Source: Clostridium sp. C8-1-8
GTDB taxonomy: Bacteria; Bacillota; Clostridia; Clostridiales; Clostridiaceae
Direction of reading: 5' to 3'
Length of the DNA stretch: 64,000 nucleotides
Assembly (NCBI RefSeq): GCF_009928445.1
Contig: NZ_JAABNO010000016.1
Location: 1 to 64,000, forward strand
Each line of letters opens with the position of its first letter. The first letter of the stretch is position 1. The notes beneath the pieces are model-generated. The model saw only the letters and a program-made list of their open reading frames with translations, was not told the origin of the DNA and ran no database searches. The translations under genes were made by a program, and so were the position numbers. Below, piece by piece: positions 44,550 to 53,582 of this stretch.

Positions 44550-45642
44550 AGTTATATTTATTATAATTGCTGCATTCATCTTGGTTATTTCTTTTATAGG
44601 ATCTGAAGGAGAGTTAGTGGAAAATCTAGAGCTGTTGGCAGGGGTAGGCGCCGATGTTGAAAAGAAAGGTGGAGAGATAACATATGTAGTGCCATTACTT
44701 ACATACTCTGCAGGAAAAGGAGAAGAGCTTGTTCCAAGTATACTTACTGGAAAGGCAACTACCATTGGCGAAACAAGGGAAGATAGGCAACTTGAATCTG
44801 ATAAAAAGCTTAGCTTAGGCGTTGGTAGAGTATATGTAATGAGTGAAGAAGCAGCTCGAACTGGAATAAGACAATTTATAGATATTAATATGAACAATGC
44901 CTTCTATAATGATAGGACTGTCTGTGTAGTTTGTAAAGGGAAAGCTAAGGATATGCTGGCATATAAGATTCCTGATGTTTCTAGTTCTGTAGAGTTCATA
45001 GAGGGAATGATAAAGAATCTTAAGGAGTTTAATTTTTTCTCCATGCAATACACTACCAATGATATCATAGTAAGGCTAGATGCTGAGGGCAGAGAAGTAC
45101 TCTTACCTTATATAGAGATTGTTGATGATAAGATAAAAACCACAGGTATAGCTATTTTTGATAATGATAAAATGGTGGCTAAAGCTAATATAAGGGAAGC
45201 AAAAGTGATAAACATGCTGAAAGAAAATAGGGTAAAAGGCATAATCACCCTGCAACAGGATTCAAAACAATATATAAATGTATTTTGCAAAACTAAAAGA
45301 AAAATTAAGTGTACTAAAGAAGATGGTAGATATAAATTTACCATTGATTTGAAGGTTAGTGGTGAGATAATTTCTAATGAATTATATAGAAATTTAAATA
45401 CAAAAAAGAAGTATATGAATAACTTAGAAGAAGATTTAAAAGCTAAAATAGATATTCAGTGTAATTCTTTGATAAATGATATTCATAGGAAATATGGAGT
45501 GGATGTGCTAGATCTAGGAAGAGTTGCAGCTGCTACTTATGGAAGAAACATAGGAAAGGATTGGAATAAGGTTGTTAGTGATTCAGATATAAAAGTTAAT
45601 GTTAAGGTTAAAATTAAATCTCTAGGAAGAGGAGATTATTAA
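44536..45642 (+). CDS. Germination protein, GerC family, without lipobox cysteine, operon 1
   Basis: An approximately 368-aa protein with an N-terminal hydrophobic segment (residues 5-20, VIFIIIAAFILVISFI) then GSEGELVENLELLAGVG. In GerC lipoproteins this place reads (T/S)GCW..(V/R)E; here Ser occupies the Cys position, so it cannot be lipidated in the usual way and is probably anchored by an uncleaved helix. The three-domain GerC ectodomain follows (GKATTIGETREDRQLESDKK; IFDNDKMVAKANIREAKVIN; KYGVDVLDLGRVA). The ATG at 44536 follows GGAGGAG; the GTG at 44524 overlaps that site and is unlikely. Confidence 0.82.
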   Translation: MRKSKVIFIIIAAFILVISFIGSEGELVENLELLAGVGADVEKKGGEITYVVPLLTYSAGKGEELVPSILTGKATTIGETREDRQLESDKKLSLGVGRVYVMSEEAARTGIRQFIDINMNNAFYNDRTVCVVCKGKAKDMLAYKIPDVSSSVEFIEGMIKNLKEFNFFSMQYTTNDIIVRLDAEGREVLLPYIEIVDDKIKTTGIAIFDNDKMVAKANIREAKVINMLKENRVKGIITLQQDSKQYINVFCKTKRKIKCTKEDGRYKFTIDLKVSGEIISNELYRNLNTKKKYMNNLEEDLKAKIDIQCNSLINDIHRKYGVDVLDLGRVAAATYGRNIGKDWNKVVSDSDIKVNVKVKIKSLGRGDY

Positions 45643-45870
45643 TGATATTGCTTTTTTGCTGTTAATATAAATATAAGATGTTTTGATAGTAAAACCTAGT
45701 AAATTAAAGGGCTTAGCACAGCTATTTAGCGTAAACAGTAAAAACAAAATTATGTCTCCTGCTAGAATTTCTTCACATAAGTTCAGAAAAAGGGCTGAGT
45801 AAAAAAGCTTGCTTGCGAAATGCTCATATATAGAGTAAGTACTTAAATACAAAAGAAGGAAACACAGTAC

Positions 45871-46956
45871 ATGAATAAATTAAGTGATCATCAATTATTT
45901 AGCCTAATGTTTATATTTGAGATAGGCAGCACTACTATTTTTGCTTTAGGTATAGGAGCAAAGCAAAATGCTTGGATTGTAATATTGCTTGCTTTGGTCA
46001 TAGGAATAATTTTTATGTTTATTTACACAGAATTACAAAAAAGCTTTCCAGACAAAAATTATATAGGAATAGCTAAGCTTATACTGGGAAATAAAATTGG
46101 TACTGTAGTAGTGCTTATGTATATGTTTGATCTTATATGGCATTGTGCTAGAAATACAAGAGAGTTTAGTGAATTATTGATTATGACCCTATTGCCAACT
46201 ACTCCTATGTATATAATATTGATATTTTTTATAGGTGCCAGCGTCCACGTTCTTATTAAAGGAATCGAGGTGTTTGCAAGGCTAGGAGAATTGATTTTTT
46301 ATGCCATAATAATTTCCATGCTTGCTATATACTTTTTTATTTACATATCCGGAAAACTTGAGTTTAGCAATTTACTTCCAGTATTAAATGATGGTCTGAA
46401 GCCTGTATTAAAACAACTTCCTATAGTAATCATGTTTCCTTTTGGAGAAGTTTTTGTGTTCATTATGTATTGGAATATGGCAAGTGAAAAAGAACTATTA
46501 AGAAAAACTGGAGTTAAAGTTGTTTTTTATTCAGGTATATTACTATGTATGTCTGTAATCATGGATATATGTGCCTTAGGAGCTGAATATACAGATATAG
46601 CTACAATTCCTTTGGTAGAAACCATAAAACTTATCAATATTGAAGGGGTTATAAGCAATATTGATGCTTTAGGAGTCATTATTATGTTCTTAGGTGGATT
46701 TTTTAAGATGACAGTATATCTAAATGCTATAAATATTGTATTTACAAATATATTTAAAATTAAAAATTTTAATTTATCACTGTTATGCATGGGTGTATTT
46801 TTATTATTTTTTTCTATAATGTTTGAACCTAACTACGCTTATCATAAGTGGATGGTGAATTATGATTCACCTTATTATGCAATAATACACACTAATATAA
46901 TTCCACTTATATTGTTACTGGTGCTTCTGATAAAGAAGAAGCGCATTGAATTTTAA
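45871..46956 (+). CDS. Spore germination protein, GerB family, operon 2 (first B)
   Basis: A 361-aa, ten-helix B subunit (DHQLFSLMFIFEIGSTTIFA; KGIEVFARLGELIFYAIIIS; VIMFPFGEVFVFIMYWNMAS). It opens the second ger operon, before a small membrane protein and GerA. The ATG follows AAGGAAACACAGTAC. It differs clearly from the operon 1 pair. The 228-base gap upstream contains no recognisable gene. Confidence 0.87.
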   Translation: MNKLSDHQLFSLMFIFEIGSTTIFALGIGAKQNAWIVILLALVIGIIFMFIYTELQKSFPDKNYIGIAKLILGNKIGTVVVLMYMFDLIWHCARNTREFSELLIMTLLPTTPMYIILIFFIGASVHVLIKGIEVFARLGELIFYAIIISMLAIYFFIYISGKLEFSNLLPVLNDGLKPVLKQLPIVIMFPFGEVFVFIMYWNMASEKELLRKTGVKVVFYSGILLCMSVIMDICALGAEYTDIATIPLVETIKLINIEGVISNIDALGVIIMFLGGFFKMTVYLNAINIVFTNIFKIKNFNLSLLCMGVFLLFFSIMFEPNYAYHKWMVNYDSPYYAIIHTNIIPLILLLVLLIKKKRIEF

Positions 46957-46988
46957 TATTCTAGTTATTATTGGAGAAGGTGAGGTTC

Positions 46989-47186
46989 ATGGAAGTTATA
47001 AGCTTCCTTCAAAGATTTTTTAAAGGTTGGGATTGGTATATAACCTTTTTTACACTAACCTCATGGGTTTTGCTTATATTTTTACTTGTTTACTTGTTTG
47101 TTCAAGTTATTTTATTACTATTTAAAGTTAGATATAAAAATAAAGAATTTGTAGACTATGTGAATAGAAATAAAAATAAGAAATAA
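46989..47186 (+). CDS. Small membrane protein within ger operon 2
   Basis: An approximately 65-aa protein: amphipathic N-terminus (EVISFLQRFFKGWDWYITFF), one long or two short hydrophobic helices (about 16-45) and a Lys/Asn-rich tail. I start it at the ATG behind GGAGAAGGTGAGG; the TTG six codons upstream overlaps that site. It does not obviously resemble the D-type subunits encoded at 50127 and 60824. Its position between gerB and gerA suggests a receptor accessory role, not shown by sequence. Confidence 0.6.
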   Translation: MEVISFLQRFFKGWDWYITFFTLTSWVLLIFLLVYLFVQVILLLFKVRYKNKEFVDYVNRNKNKK

Positions 47187-47282
47187 GGAAAAGGTAAATA
47201 AGTTATAGAAATATATAAGTTATATGGATATTAAAAGAAGTAAGAGGAACAATATGTATAAATATATATAGGGGTAATAAAC

Positions 47283-48893
47283 ATGCTTAGATATTTATAT
47301 AAACTATTTAAAATTAACCATGAAAGTATTAATAAAGACGCTAATTGTTTTGATAGCAGCTTAGCCAATAGTCAGCAGTCAAATGAGATTAAACTATCTA
47401 ACAGTTTACAAGAAAACATAGATAATTTGAAAAACATATTTGGGCAAAACACTGATGTAGTTTTTAGAGAGTTTTCTTTTGGCAATAACAAACAGATAAA
47501 AGCGGCTATAATTTATGTTGAGGGATTGGCTGAAAAAACTATTATAAATGATATTATAATGAAATCCTTTATGTATGACAGCAGCATGACTGATATGAAA
47601 AATATAAAGGCTGGAGATATATACTTTATAAAGGAAAGCATGATGTCTGTGGCAAACTTGAGAGATATGTCTGATCAAAATCAAATTATAGATGCATGTC
47701 TCTCTGGAGAAACAATATTTATTATCGATGGAGCAGACAGAGCTTTAGTAATTCACTCAGAAGGTTTTGAAACAAGAGGTGTGGAAGAGGCTAAAACTGA
47801 AGCTGTGGTAAGAGGACCAAGAGAAGGGTTTACAGAGAATATACAAACAAACATGGCTCTCATAAGACGTAGAATAAAAAGCCCTAATCTAGTATTTGAA
47901 TCAATGAGAATAGGTAAGCAGACAAGGACTAGTGTTTGTATAGTATATCTAAAAAATATTGCTAATCCTAGAACGGTAGATGAAGTTAAAAAAAGGCTGA
48001 AAAATATAAACATAGATTCGGTTTTAGAGTCAGGTTATATAGAGCAGCTTATAGAGGATGAGCCAAATTCAATATTTCCTACAGTAGGGAATTCTGAAAA
48101 GTCGGATGCAGCAGCATCAAAGATATTAGAGGGAAGAGTATGCATAATAGTTGATGGAACCCCCTTTGTACTTACGGTTCCAATGTTATTTGTAGAAGGA
48201 TTTCAAAGTGCTGAGGATTATTATTCTAGACCATATTTAACAAGTATTATAAGACTATTAAGATATTTCTGCTTTTACTCAAGTATTTTTGCTCCTGTTA
48301 GCTATGTAGTTCTATCTACCTTTCACCAAGAGTTAATTCCAACTACATTACTTTTTACTATGGCTGCTGGTAGAGAAGGTGTACCTTTTCCAGCAGCTGT
48401 AGAGGCTGGATTGATGATAATCACCTTTGAGATTTTGAGAGAGGCAGGAGTTAGACTTCCAAGACCAGTAGGTCAGGCGGTAAGCATAGTTGGAGCTTTG
48501 GTAATAGGAGAAGCTGCTGTTTCAGCAGGTTTGGTTGGAGGGCTTTTAGTAATAGTTATAGCTTTGACTGCTGTTTCTAGCTTTGTAGTTCCCACTTTTA
48601 CGGATGTTATATCTATTTTGAGGATAGTATTTTTAGTTTTAGGATCAGTGCTTGGTATTTTTGGCATTGGTATAGGAGTTATTTTAGTGCTTGCACACGC
48701 AGTCTCCTTAAATTCCTTTGGAGTGCCATATGTTACACCATTGGCTCCTTTAGTAAAAGAAGATATTAAAGATAGTCTAATAAGAGCTCCACTATGGAAA
48801 ATGAATAAGAGACCTAAATTGATAGGATTATTAAATGTTTTTAGGCAGAGTGAGGATGCTAAGCCAGATTATGATGAGGAAAATAATCAGTAG
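47283..48893 (+). CDS. Spore germination protein, GerA family (A subunit), operon 2
   Basis: A 536-aa A subunit. The N-terminal cytoplasmic domain (1-290) contains VVRGPREGFTENIQTNMALI and KSDAAASKILEGRVCIIVDG; C-terminal helices span about 325-490, including LREAGVRLPRPVGQAVSIVG and FGVPYVTPLAPL. Residues 1-45 are extra compared with the operon 1 GerA. Start ATG with AGGGG eight bases upstream. Next genes are gerC, a D-type subunit and a second gerB. Confidence 0.91.
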   Translation: MLRYLYKLFKINHESINKDANCFDSSLANSQQSNEIKLSNSLQENIDNLKNIFGQNTDVVFREFSFGNNKQIKAAIIYVEGLAEKTIINDIIMKSFMYDSSMTDMKNIKAGDIYFIKESMMSVANLRDMSDQNQIIDACLSGETIFIIDGADRALVIHSEGFETRGVEEAKTEAVVRGPREGFTENIQTNMALIRRRIKSPNLVFESMRIGKQTRTSVCIVYLKNIANPRTVDEVKKRLKNINIDSVLESGYIEQLIEDEPNSIFPTVGNSEKSDAAASKILEGRVCIIVDGTPFVLTVPMLFVEGFQSAEDYYSRPYLTSIIRLLRYFCFYSSIFAPVSYVVLSTFHQELIPTTLLFTMAAGREGVPFPAAVEAGLMIITFEILREAGVRLPRPVGQAVSIVGALVIGEAAVSAGLVGGLLVIVIALTAVSSFVVPTFTDVISILRIVFLVLGSVLGIFGIGIGVILVLAHAVSLNSFGVPYVTPLAPLVKEDIKDSLIRAPLWKMNKRPKLIGLLNVFRQSEDAKPDYDEENNQ

Positions 48894-48944
48894 TAAAGTT
48901 TATTTTATCTTTAGGAATGCTGCATAGCGAGGATAGATAATATT

Positions 48945-50111
48945 ATGAAAAATAGAATAAAATTAATTAGCTTAGCAACATACCTATTTTTATCACTAAG
49001 TTTAACAGGATGCTGGAGTTCAGTAGAATTGAATAAGCTTGGTATAGTTGTTGGTGTTGCACTTGATAAAAAAGAGAAAAGTGATGATATTACTGTTACT
49101 ACGCAGATAGGTGTACCTTCTCTAGAAAAATCCAATACAGGAATAGGGGCTAGTAAGCAGTATGTGAATATAAAAGAAAAAGGAAAGACTGTATCAGAAG
49201 CCTTAAAAAACATAAGTAGAGAATATAACAGGCTTTTGTTTTTCGCTCATAATCAAGTGGTAATTATTAATAAAGAGCTTGCATATCAAGGAATAAGCTC
49301 GGAAATAGATTTTTTCTTGAGAAACAGGGAAACTAGACCATTGACTTGGATAATGGTAAGTAATGGTGAGGCAACAGATATCCTTGATATGAATCCAAGT
49401 AGCAGGGATGATCCTGGAATTAGCATAGGTAAATTAATAAAGAATGAAGAAAACGTATCTCAACTTCCAATAGTTAATTTCAAAGATTTTACTATGAAGC
49501 TTATGAGTAAAACTACTTCTCCAGTAGTGCCCATAGTAGATTTAAAGCCAATTGATAATAACCAAAAGATTCCTTATATAGCTAAAACAGCAGTATTCAA
49601 GAAGGAAAAGATGGTAGGAGAACTTAATGAAAGTGAATCAATGGGATTGTTATGGGCAACGAATAAGGTTAAATATGGCACCATGTTAGTAAACTCTCCA
49701 TCAGGTAATGAAAAGGTTGGAATAAAGATTACCAGAGCAAAGGGGAAGATAAGACCAGAAGTAAAAGATGGAATAATCTATATGAATATAAATATCAAGG
49801 CTGAAGGAGATATATTGGAACAGACTACATCTGAAGATTTAGCCAATCCTAAAAGTTTCAAAGCAATAGAGGAAATTGAGAATACTTATATAGAAAATCA
49901 AGTTATGGAAGCCTGGGATAAAGCTAAAGAGTTAAACGCTGATATATTTGGTTTTGGTGATAATTTATATAAATTTAAGACAAAAGAGTGGAAAAAGGTA
50001 GAGAACAAATGGGAAGAGGAATTTCCTAAGGTGGCTGTTAAGGTTGTAGTTGATACTAAGGTTAGAAGAATGGGAAAGATAACTAAACCAGCTACCTTCC
50101 AAGGAAAATAG
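48945..50111 (+). CDS. Spore germination lipoprotein, GerC family, operon 2
   Basis: A 388-aa GerC lipoprotein with signal peptide and lipobox SLTGCW (lipidated Cys23), followed by SSVELNKLGIVVGVALDKKE, the standard GerC entry motif. Later domains include RLLFFAHNQVVIINKELAYQ and DIFGFGDNLYKFKTKEWK. It sits on the outer face of the spore inner membrane beside GerA and GerB. The ATG follows GAGGATAG. It precedes the D-type gene by 15 bases. Confidence 0.9.
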   Translation: MKNRIKLISLATYLFLSLSLTGCWSSVELNKLGIVVGVALDKKEKSDDITVTTQIGVPSLEKSNTGIGASKQYVNIKEKGKTVSEALKNISREYNRLLFFAHNQVVIINKELAYQGISSEIDFFLRNRETRPLTWIMVSNGEATDILDMNPSSRDDPGISIGKLIKNEENVSQLPIVNFKDFTMKLMSKTTSPVVPIVDLKPIDNNQKIPYIAKTAVFKKEKMVGELNESESMGLLWATNKVKYGTMLVNSPSGNEKVGIKITRAKGKIRPEVKDGIIYMNINIKAEGDILEQTTSEDLANPKSFKAIEEIENTYIENQVMEAWDKAKELNADIFGFGDNLYKFKTKEWKKVENKWEEEFPKVAVKVVVDTKVRRMGKITKPATFQGK

Positions 50112-50126
50112 TTAGTAGAGGTAAAA

Positions 50127-50339
50127 ATGTTAATTATAATATTGACTTTTACAATTATGTGCTACATTGAAGTGCCACCACTTATTGAAGAAGGCGACCT
50201 AAGGCAATTAATAGTTTTTTGTGCTTTTTTCATACTTGCATTTACACTATGGATTTTTTTTGCACTAAAGATTCCTATCATAAATCCTGTGAAGATATTC
50301 GAATTTTTGATAAAAGAAGTTCTTAATTTAAGTTTTTAA
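50127..50339 (+). CDS. Putative germinant-receptor D subunit, operon 2
   Basis: A 70-aa protein with two hydrophobic helices (about 2-14 and 26-48) separated by PPLIEEGDLRQ, ending in an amphipathic stretch (VKIFEFLIKEVLNLSF). Small two-helix D proteins of this size encoded in ger operons are known in Bacillus and modulate receptor function. The homologous protein at 60824-61033 shares layout and the PxxxxEFLIK/PLEHLIK ending. The ATG follows TAGAGG. Confidence 0.72.
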   Translation: MLIIILTFTIMCYIEVPPLIEEGDLRQLIVFCAFFILAFTLWIFFALKIPIINPVKIFEFLIKEVLNLSF

Positions 50340-50463
50340 CTAAGGTTTTATATTAAGTAATGAATCAACAAATTAGTTACAAATGTGTCAGAATTAATTA
50401 TTTTATTAACACATAATTACAAATCGTTTCTATAGTACAACATATAGTTTTTAGGAGAACATT

Positions 50464-51555
50464 ATGCACATAGAAAAGGGTAAGATATCAAGTATACAAC
50501 TAATGTACTTAGTTATAGGTCTTTTACAAGGGTCCACTTTAACTGCTGCCTTTATAAGCGGAGTTACAAAACAAGATACCTGGATTGTAATACTTGTTAG
50601 TTTTTTTATTATGTGCGGTCTTCTACTAGGTTATATAAAGCTAGCAGAAGTTTTCCCTGAAAAAAACATAATTGAAATTAATGATATAACTTACGGTAAA
50701 TATATAGGAAAGGTTATTTCAGTAATCTATATTTATCACTTTTGGTTTATAGTAGCGGCGAACCTTAGAATTATAGGAGATTTCTACGGAAGCTTTCTAA
50801 TGCAGGAAACAGAAATAATAATTTTTATTGTGGTATTGGCTATTACCTGTATATATGCTTTGAAAAAAGGGTTGGAAGTAATATCTAGGATAGTACCTAT
50901 ATTTGTTATAGTTACTGGAATAGTTGCAATATTGATAAGTGTGCTGTTGATTAAAGAAGTAGACATAACGAATCTACTTCCTATTATGCAGATAAAACCC
51001 TTGGAGTTTATTCATGGTGTAGACTTAATTGTAACTATCCCATTTGGTGAAATCATGGTCTTTCTTATGATATTTCCTAAGGTTAAGAATAAAGAGTGCA
51101 TAAAGGAACATACTTTCTTAGGCTTTTTTATTGGGGTAGCTCTTTTTTTTATGGTAATAGTTAGGAATATTGCTGTGCTTGGGGGGAGTGGTTCTTTAGA
51201 TATTCAATCCTCTTATCAGGTAACGAAGATAATAAATATTGGAGATATAATAACCAGAGCAGAGGTAATAGTAGCTGTATTGCTATTAACTAATGTTTTT
51301 ATTAAAATTGCTATATTTGCATATGCTACTGTTATGAGTATTTCACAGCTATTTAAATTAAGAAGTTATAAACATATAGTTTCGCCTATTATGGCAATAA
51401 GCGCACTTTTTGCTATAACTATGTACAATTCATCAGTAGAGGAATCCTTTAATGCTACCAACATATATGTTTTTTATGGTTGGATACCAGAAATAATATT
51501 CCCATTAGGATCACTGTTGATAAGTAAAGTGTTAAAATTAAGAAAAAATAATTAA
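50464..51555 (+). CDS. Spore germination protein, GerB family, operon 2 (second B)
   Basis: A 363-aa, ten-helix B subunit (GKISSIQLMYLVIGLLQGST; KKGLEVISRIVPIFVIVTG; VTIPFGEIMVFLMIFPKV). It ends operon 2, 124 bases after the D-type gene, a longer gap than elsewhere, so it might have its own promoter. ATG after TTAGGAG. It is closer in style to the operon 3 B protein than to the operon 1 pair. Confidence 0.88.
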   Translation: MHIEKGKISSIQLMYLVIGLLQGSTLTAAFISGVTKQDTWIVILVSFFIMCGLLLGYIKLAEVFPEKNIIEINDITYGKYIGKVISVIYIYHFWFIVAANLRIIGDFYGSFLMQETEIIIFIVVLAITCIYALKKGLEVISRIVPIFVIVTGIVAILISVLLIKEVDITNLLPIMQIKPLEFIHGVDLIVTIPFGEIMVFLMIFPKVKNKECIKEHTFLGFFIGVALFFMVIVRNIAVLGGSGSLDIQSSYQVTKIINIGDIITRAEVIVAVLLLTNVFIKIAIFAYATVMSISQLFKLRSYKHIVSPIMAISALFAITMYNSSVEESFNATNIYVFYGWIPEIIFPLGSLLISKVLKLRKNN

Positions 51556-51626
51556 TACAATTTACAAATAAAGCTAATAGAGTTATAATCATATTGTAAG
51601 AAAAATAAAATTAAATAAACCAGTTA

Positions 51627-51716
51627 TTTGCTGGGGGTGCCGCAAGGCTGAGAGGGATACAACTTATCCTAACTCCATGAACCTGATATGGTTAGAACCA
51701 TCGTAGGGAAGCAAGG
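51627..51716 (+). promoter_or_regulatory. TPP riboswitch (THI element)
   Basis: Conserved blocks GGGGGTGCC...GGCTGAGAGGG and CCATGAACCTGATATGGTTA then GTAGGGAAGCAA are all present, with P1 TTTGCT/AGCAAG. The 3' P1 strand can alternatively pair downstream (AAGCAAG...CTTGCTT), the antiterminator. TPP binding is therefore expected to cause termination before thiC. Confidence 0.96.
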
Positions 51717-51737
51717 GCTTTATTCAGTGTTAATAAG

Positions 51738-51762
51738 CTTGCTTTTTGCAAGTTTTTTTATT
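51738..51762 (+). terminator. TPP riboswitch terminator
   Basis: CTTGC-TTTTT-GCAAG followed by seven T. The 5' arm is the strand that pairs with AAGCAAG in the antiterminated state. Confidence 0.85.
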
Positions 51763-51777
51763 TGAATAAATATGCTT

Positions 51778-51818
51778 AAAAAGCAGTCTTTGCATTCACG
51801 CACTGACTGCTTTTTGCT
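51778..51818 (+). terminator. Second tandem terminator before thiC
   Basis: AAAAAGCAGTC pairs with GACTGCTTTTT around a 16-base loop, then GCTTTTT. It lies between the riboswitch terminator and the thiC start, with no competing structure seen. Confidence 0.75.
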
Positions 51819-51871
51819 TTTTAGTAAATTATTAGGTTCTAAAAACTAATTCTATATTTTAGGAGGGTTTT

Positions 51872-53170
51872 ATGAATTATACAACGCAAATGGATGCTGC
51901 AAAAAAAGGAATTATAACTAAGGAAATGGAGGTAGTTGCTGAAAAGGAACATATTGATGTAGAGGCCTTAAGGCAACTAATCGCAGAAGGAAAGGTAGTT
52001 ATTCCTGCAAATAAGAATCACAAATCTTTAAGTGCTGAAGGTGTAGGGCAGGGACTTCGTACAAAAATAAACGTAAATTTAGGCATATCTAAGGACTGCT
52101 GTAATCTTGATGGTGAGCTTGAAAAGGTTAGAACAGCTATTGCTATGAAGGCAGAAGCTATAATGGACTTATCAAATTATGGTAAGACAGAGCATTTAAG
52201 AAAAAAGATTGTTGATATGTCCACAGCAATGCTTGGAACTGTTCCTATGTATGATGCAATAGGCTTTTATGACAAAGATCTTAAAGATATAACTGTGGAT
52301 GAATTTTTTAGAGTAGTGGAAAAACATGGACAAGATGGAGTAGATTTTGTAACTATTCATGCTGGTCTTAACAAAGAAACTGCAAGGATAGTAAAAGATA
52401 ATCCTAGACTTACAAACATAGTTTCAAGAGGAGGGTCTTTACTTTTTGCTTGGATGGAACTTAATAATGCTGAAAATCCATTCTATGAGCATTATGACAG
52501 ACTCTTAGATATATGTGAAAAATATGATATCACTATCTCCTTAGGAGATGCTTGCAGACCAGGTTCTATAAATGATGCTACTGATCCAGCTCAAATAAAA
52601 GAACTAATAACCCTAGGAGAACTTACTAAGAGAGCTTGGGAGAGAAATGTGCAAGTAATGATAGAGGGGCCAGGACATATGCCTCTTAATGAAATAAAAG
52701 CAAATATGCTTTTAGAAAAGAAGTTATGCCACGGAGCGCCTTTTTATGTACTTGGACCTTTAGTTACAGATGTTGCTCCAGGTTATGATCATATAACTTC
52801 AGCTATAGGTGGTGCCATAGCTGCTGCCAGCGGAGCAGACTTCCTTTGCTACGTTACTCCAGCGGAACACTTAAGACTTCCAACTTTGGAAGATATGAAG
52901 GAAGGCATAATAGCGGCAAGAATAGCAGCCCACGCTGGCGATATAGCAAAAGGGATAAAGGGAGCAACTGATTGGGACAATGCTATGAGTAAGGCAAGAG
53001 CAGACCTTGATTGGGAGAAGATGTTTGAACTATCTATAGATCAAGAAAAAGCTAGAAGATATAGAAAAGAATCTTCACCAGAAAATGAAGATAGCTGTAC
53101 TATGTGTGGAAAGATGTGCTCCATGAGAACTATGAAGAAGATACTTAACAATGAGGATTTAAATATCTAA
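51872..53170 (+). CDS. thiC: Phosphomethylpyrimidine synthase ThiC
   Basis: A 432-aa radical-SAM enzyme that converts aminoimidazole ribotide to hydroxymethylpyrimidine phosphate. The C-terminal cluster motif [10 protein letters not shown] (CX2CX3C) is the short form typical of clostridial and archaeal ThiC. Other landmarks are [22 protein letters not shown] and [13 protein letters not shown]. It lacks the N-terminal extension of proteobacterial ThiC. ATG after AGGAGGG. It is controlled by the TPP riboswitch. It is separated from thiS by 216 bases holding repeat R2b, so thiS-H may be a separate or read-through transcript. Confidence 0.95.
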   Translation: MNYTTQMDAAKKGIITKEMEVVAEKEHIDVEALRQLIAEGKVVIPANKNHKSLSAEGVGQGLRTKINVNLGISKDCCNLDGELEKVRTAIAMKAEAIMDLSNYGKTEHLRKKIVDMSTAMLGTVPMYDAIGFYDKDLKDITVDEFFRVVEKHGQDGVDFVTIHAGLNKETARIVKDNPRLTNIVSRGGSLLFAWMELNNAENPFYEHYDRLLDICEKYDITISLGDACRPGSINDATDPAQIKELITLGELTKRAWERNVQVMIEGPGHMPLNEIKANMLLEKKLCHGAPFYVLGPLVTDVAPGYDHITSAIGGAIAAASGADFLCYVTPAEHLRLPTLEDMKEGIIAARIAAHAGDIAKGIKGATDWDNAMSKARADLDWEKMFELSIDQEKARRYRKESSPENEDSCTMCGKMCSMRTMKKILNNEDLNI

Positions 53171-53189
53171 TAGGTCTTAGTTACTCTTA

Positions 53190-53325
53190 AAGTACAATAT
53201 TGAAATTAAGAGGTCAGTCATCAGAGGCTTAAATGAGCTTGCACAAAAAATCATTTAATTCTAGTAGCTCGCTCACATAGAATATCCTCTATAATCACTT
53301 AATTTCAACAATATTATTAAGAATA
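53190..53325. repeat. Intergenic repeat R2, copy b
   Basis: Arms TTGAAATTAAG and CTTAATTTCAA enclose GGTCAGTCATCAGAGGCTTA and TAGCTCGCTCACATA, the same ordered blocks as copy a at 29196. It ends CAATATTATTAAG like copy a. Located between thiC and thiS. Confidence 0.7.
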
Positions 53326-53386
53326 ATTAATTTTAAATATATTTGGTGATAAGATCATATAAATAAAAACTTGGGAGGTGCAATGA

Positions 53387-53581
53387 ATGCTTTTAAATGG
53401 TGAAAACAAAGATTTTAAAGAAAATATTACTGTGTCAGAGCTACTGGAAGAACTAAAGATAAACTCAGACAAAGTAGTAGTGGAAGTAGATAGAGAGATA
53501 ATAGATAAAAATCAATATTCCATAAGAAAACTAAGCTCTGCTTCAGAAGTAGAATTAATAAGGTTTGTAGGAGGCGGCTAA
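53387..53581 (+). CDS. thiS: Sulfur carrier protein ThiS
   Basis: A 64-aa ubiquitin-like sulfur carrier with the obligatory C-terminal Gly-Gly (RFVGGG). It is adenylated by ThiF and thiocarboxylated, then donates sulfur to thiazole formation by ThiG. GGGAGG lies eight bases before the ATG. It is followed after one base by thiF. Confidence 0.92.
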   Translation: MLLNGENKDFKENITVSELLEELKINSDKVVVEVDREIIDKNQYSIRKLSSASEVELIRFVGGG

Positions 53582-53582
53582 A

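Noticed and set aside
44472..44897. Minus-strand 141-aa ORF opposite gerC
   Set aside because: Shadow of gerC with Ser/Pro-rich composition typical of antisense frames.
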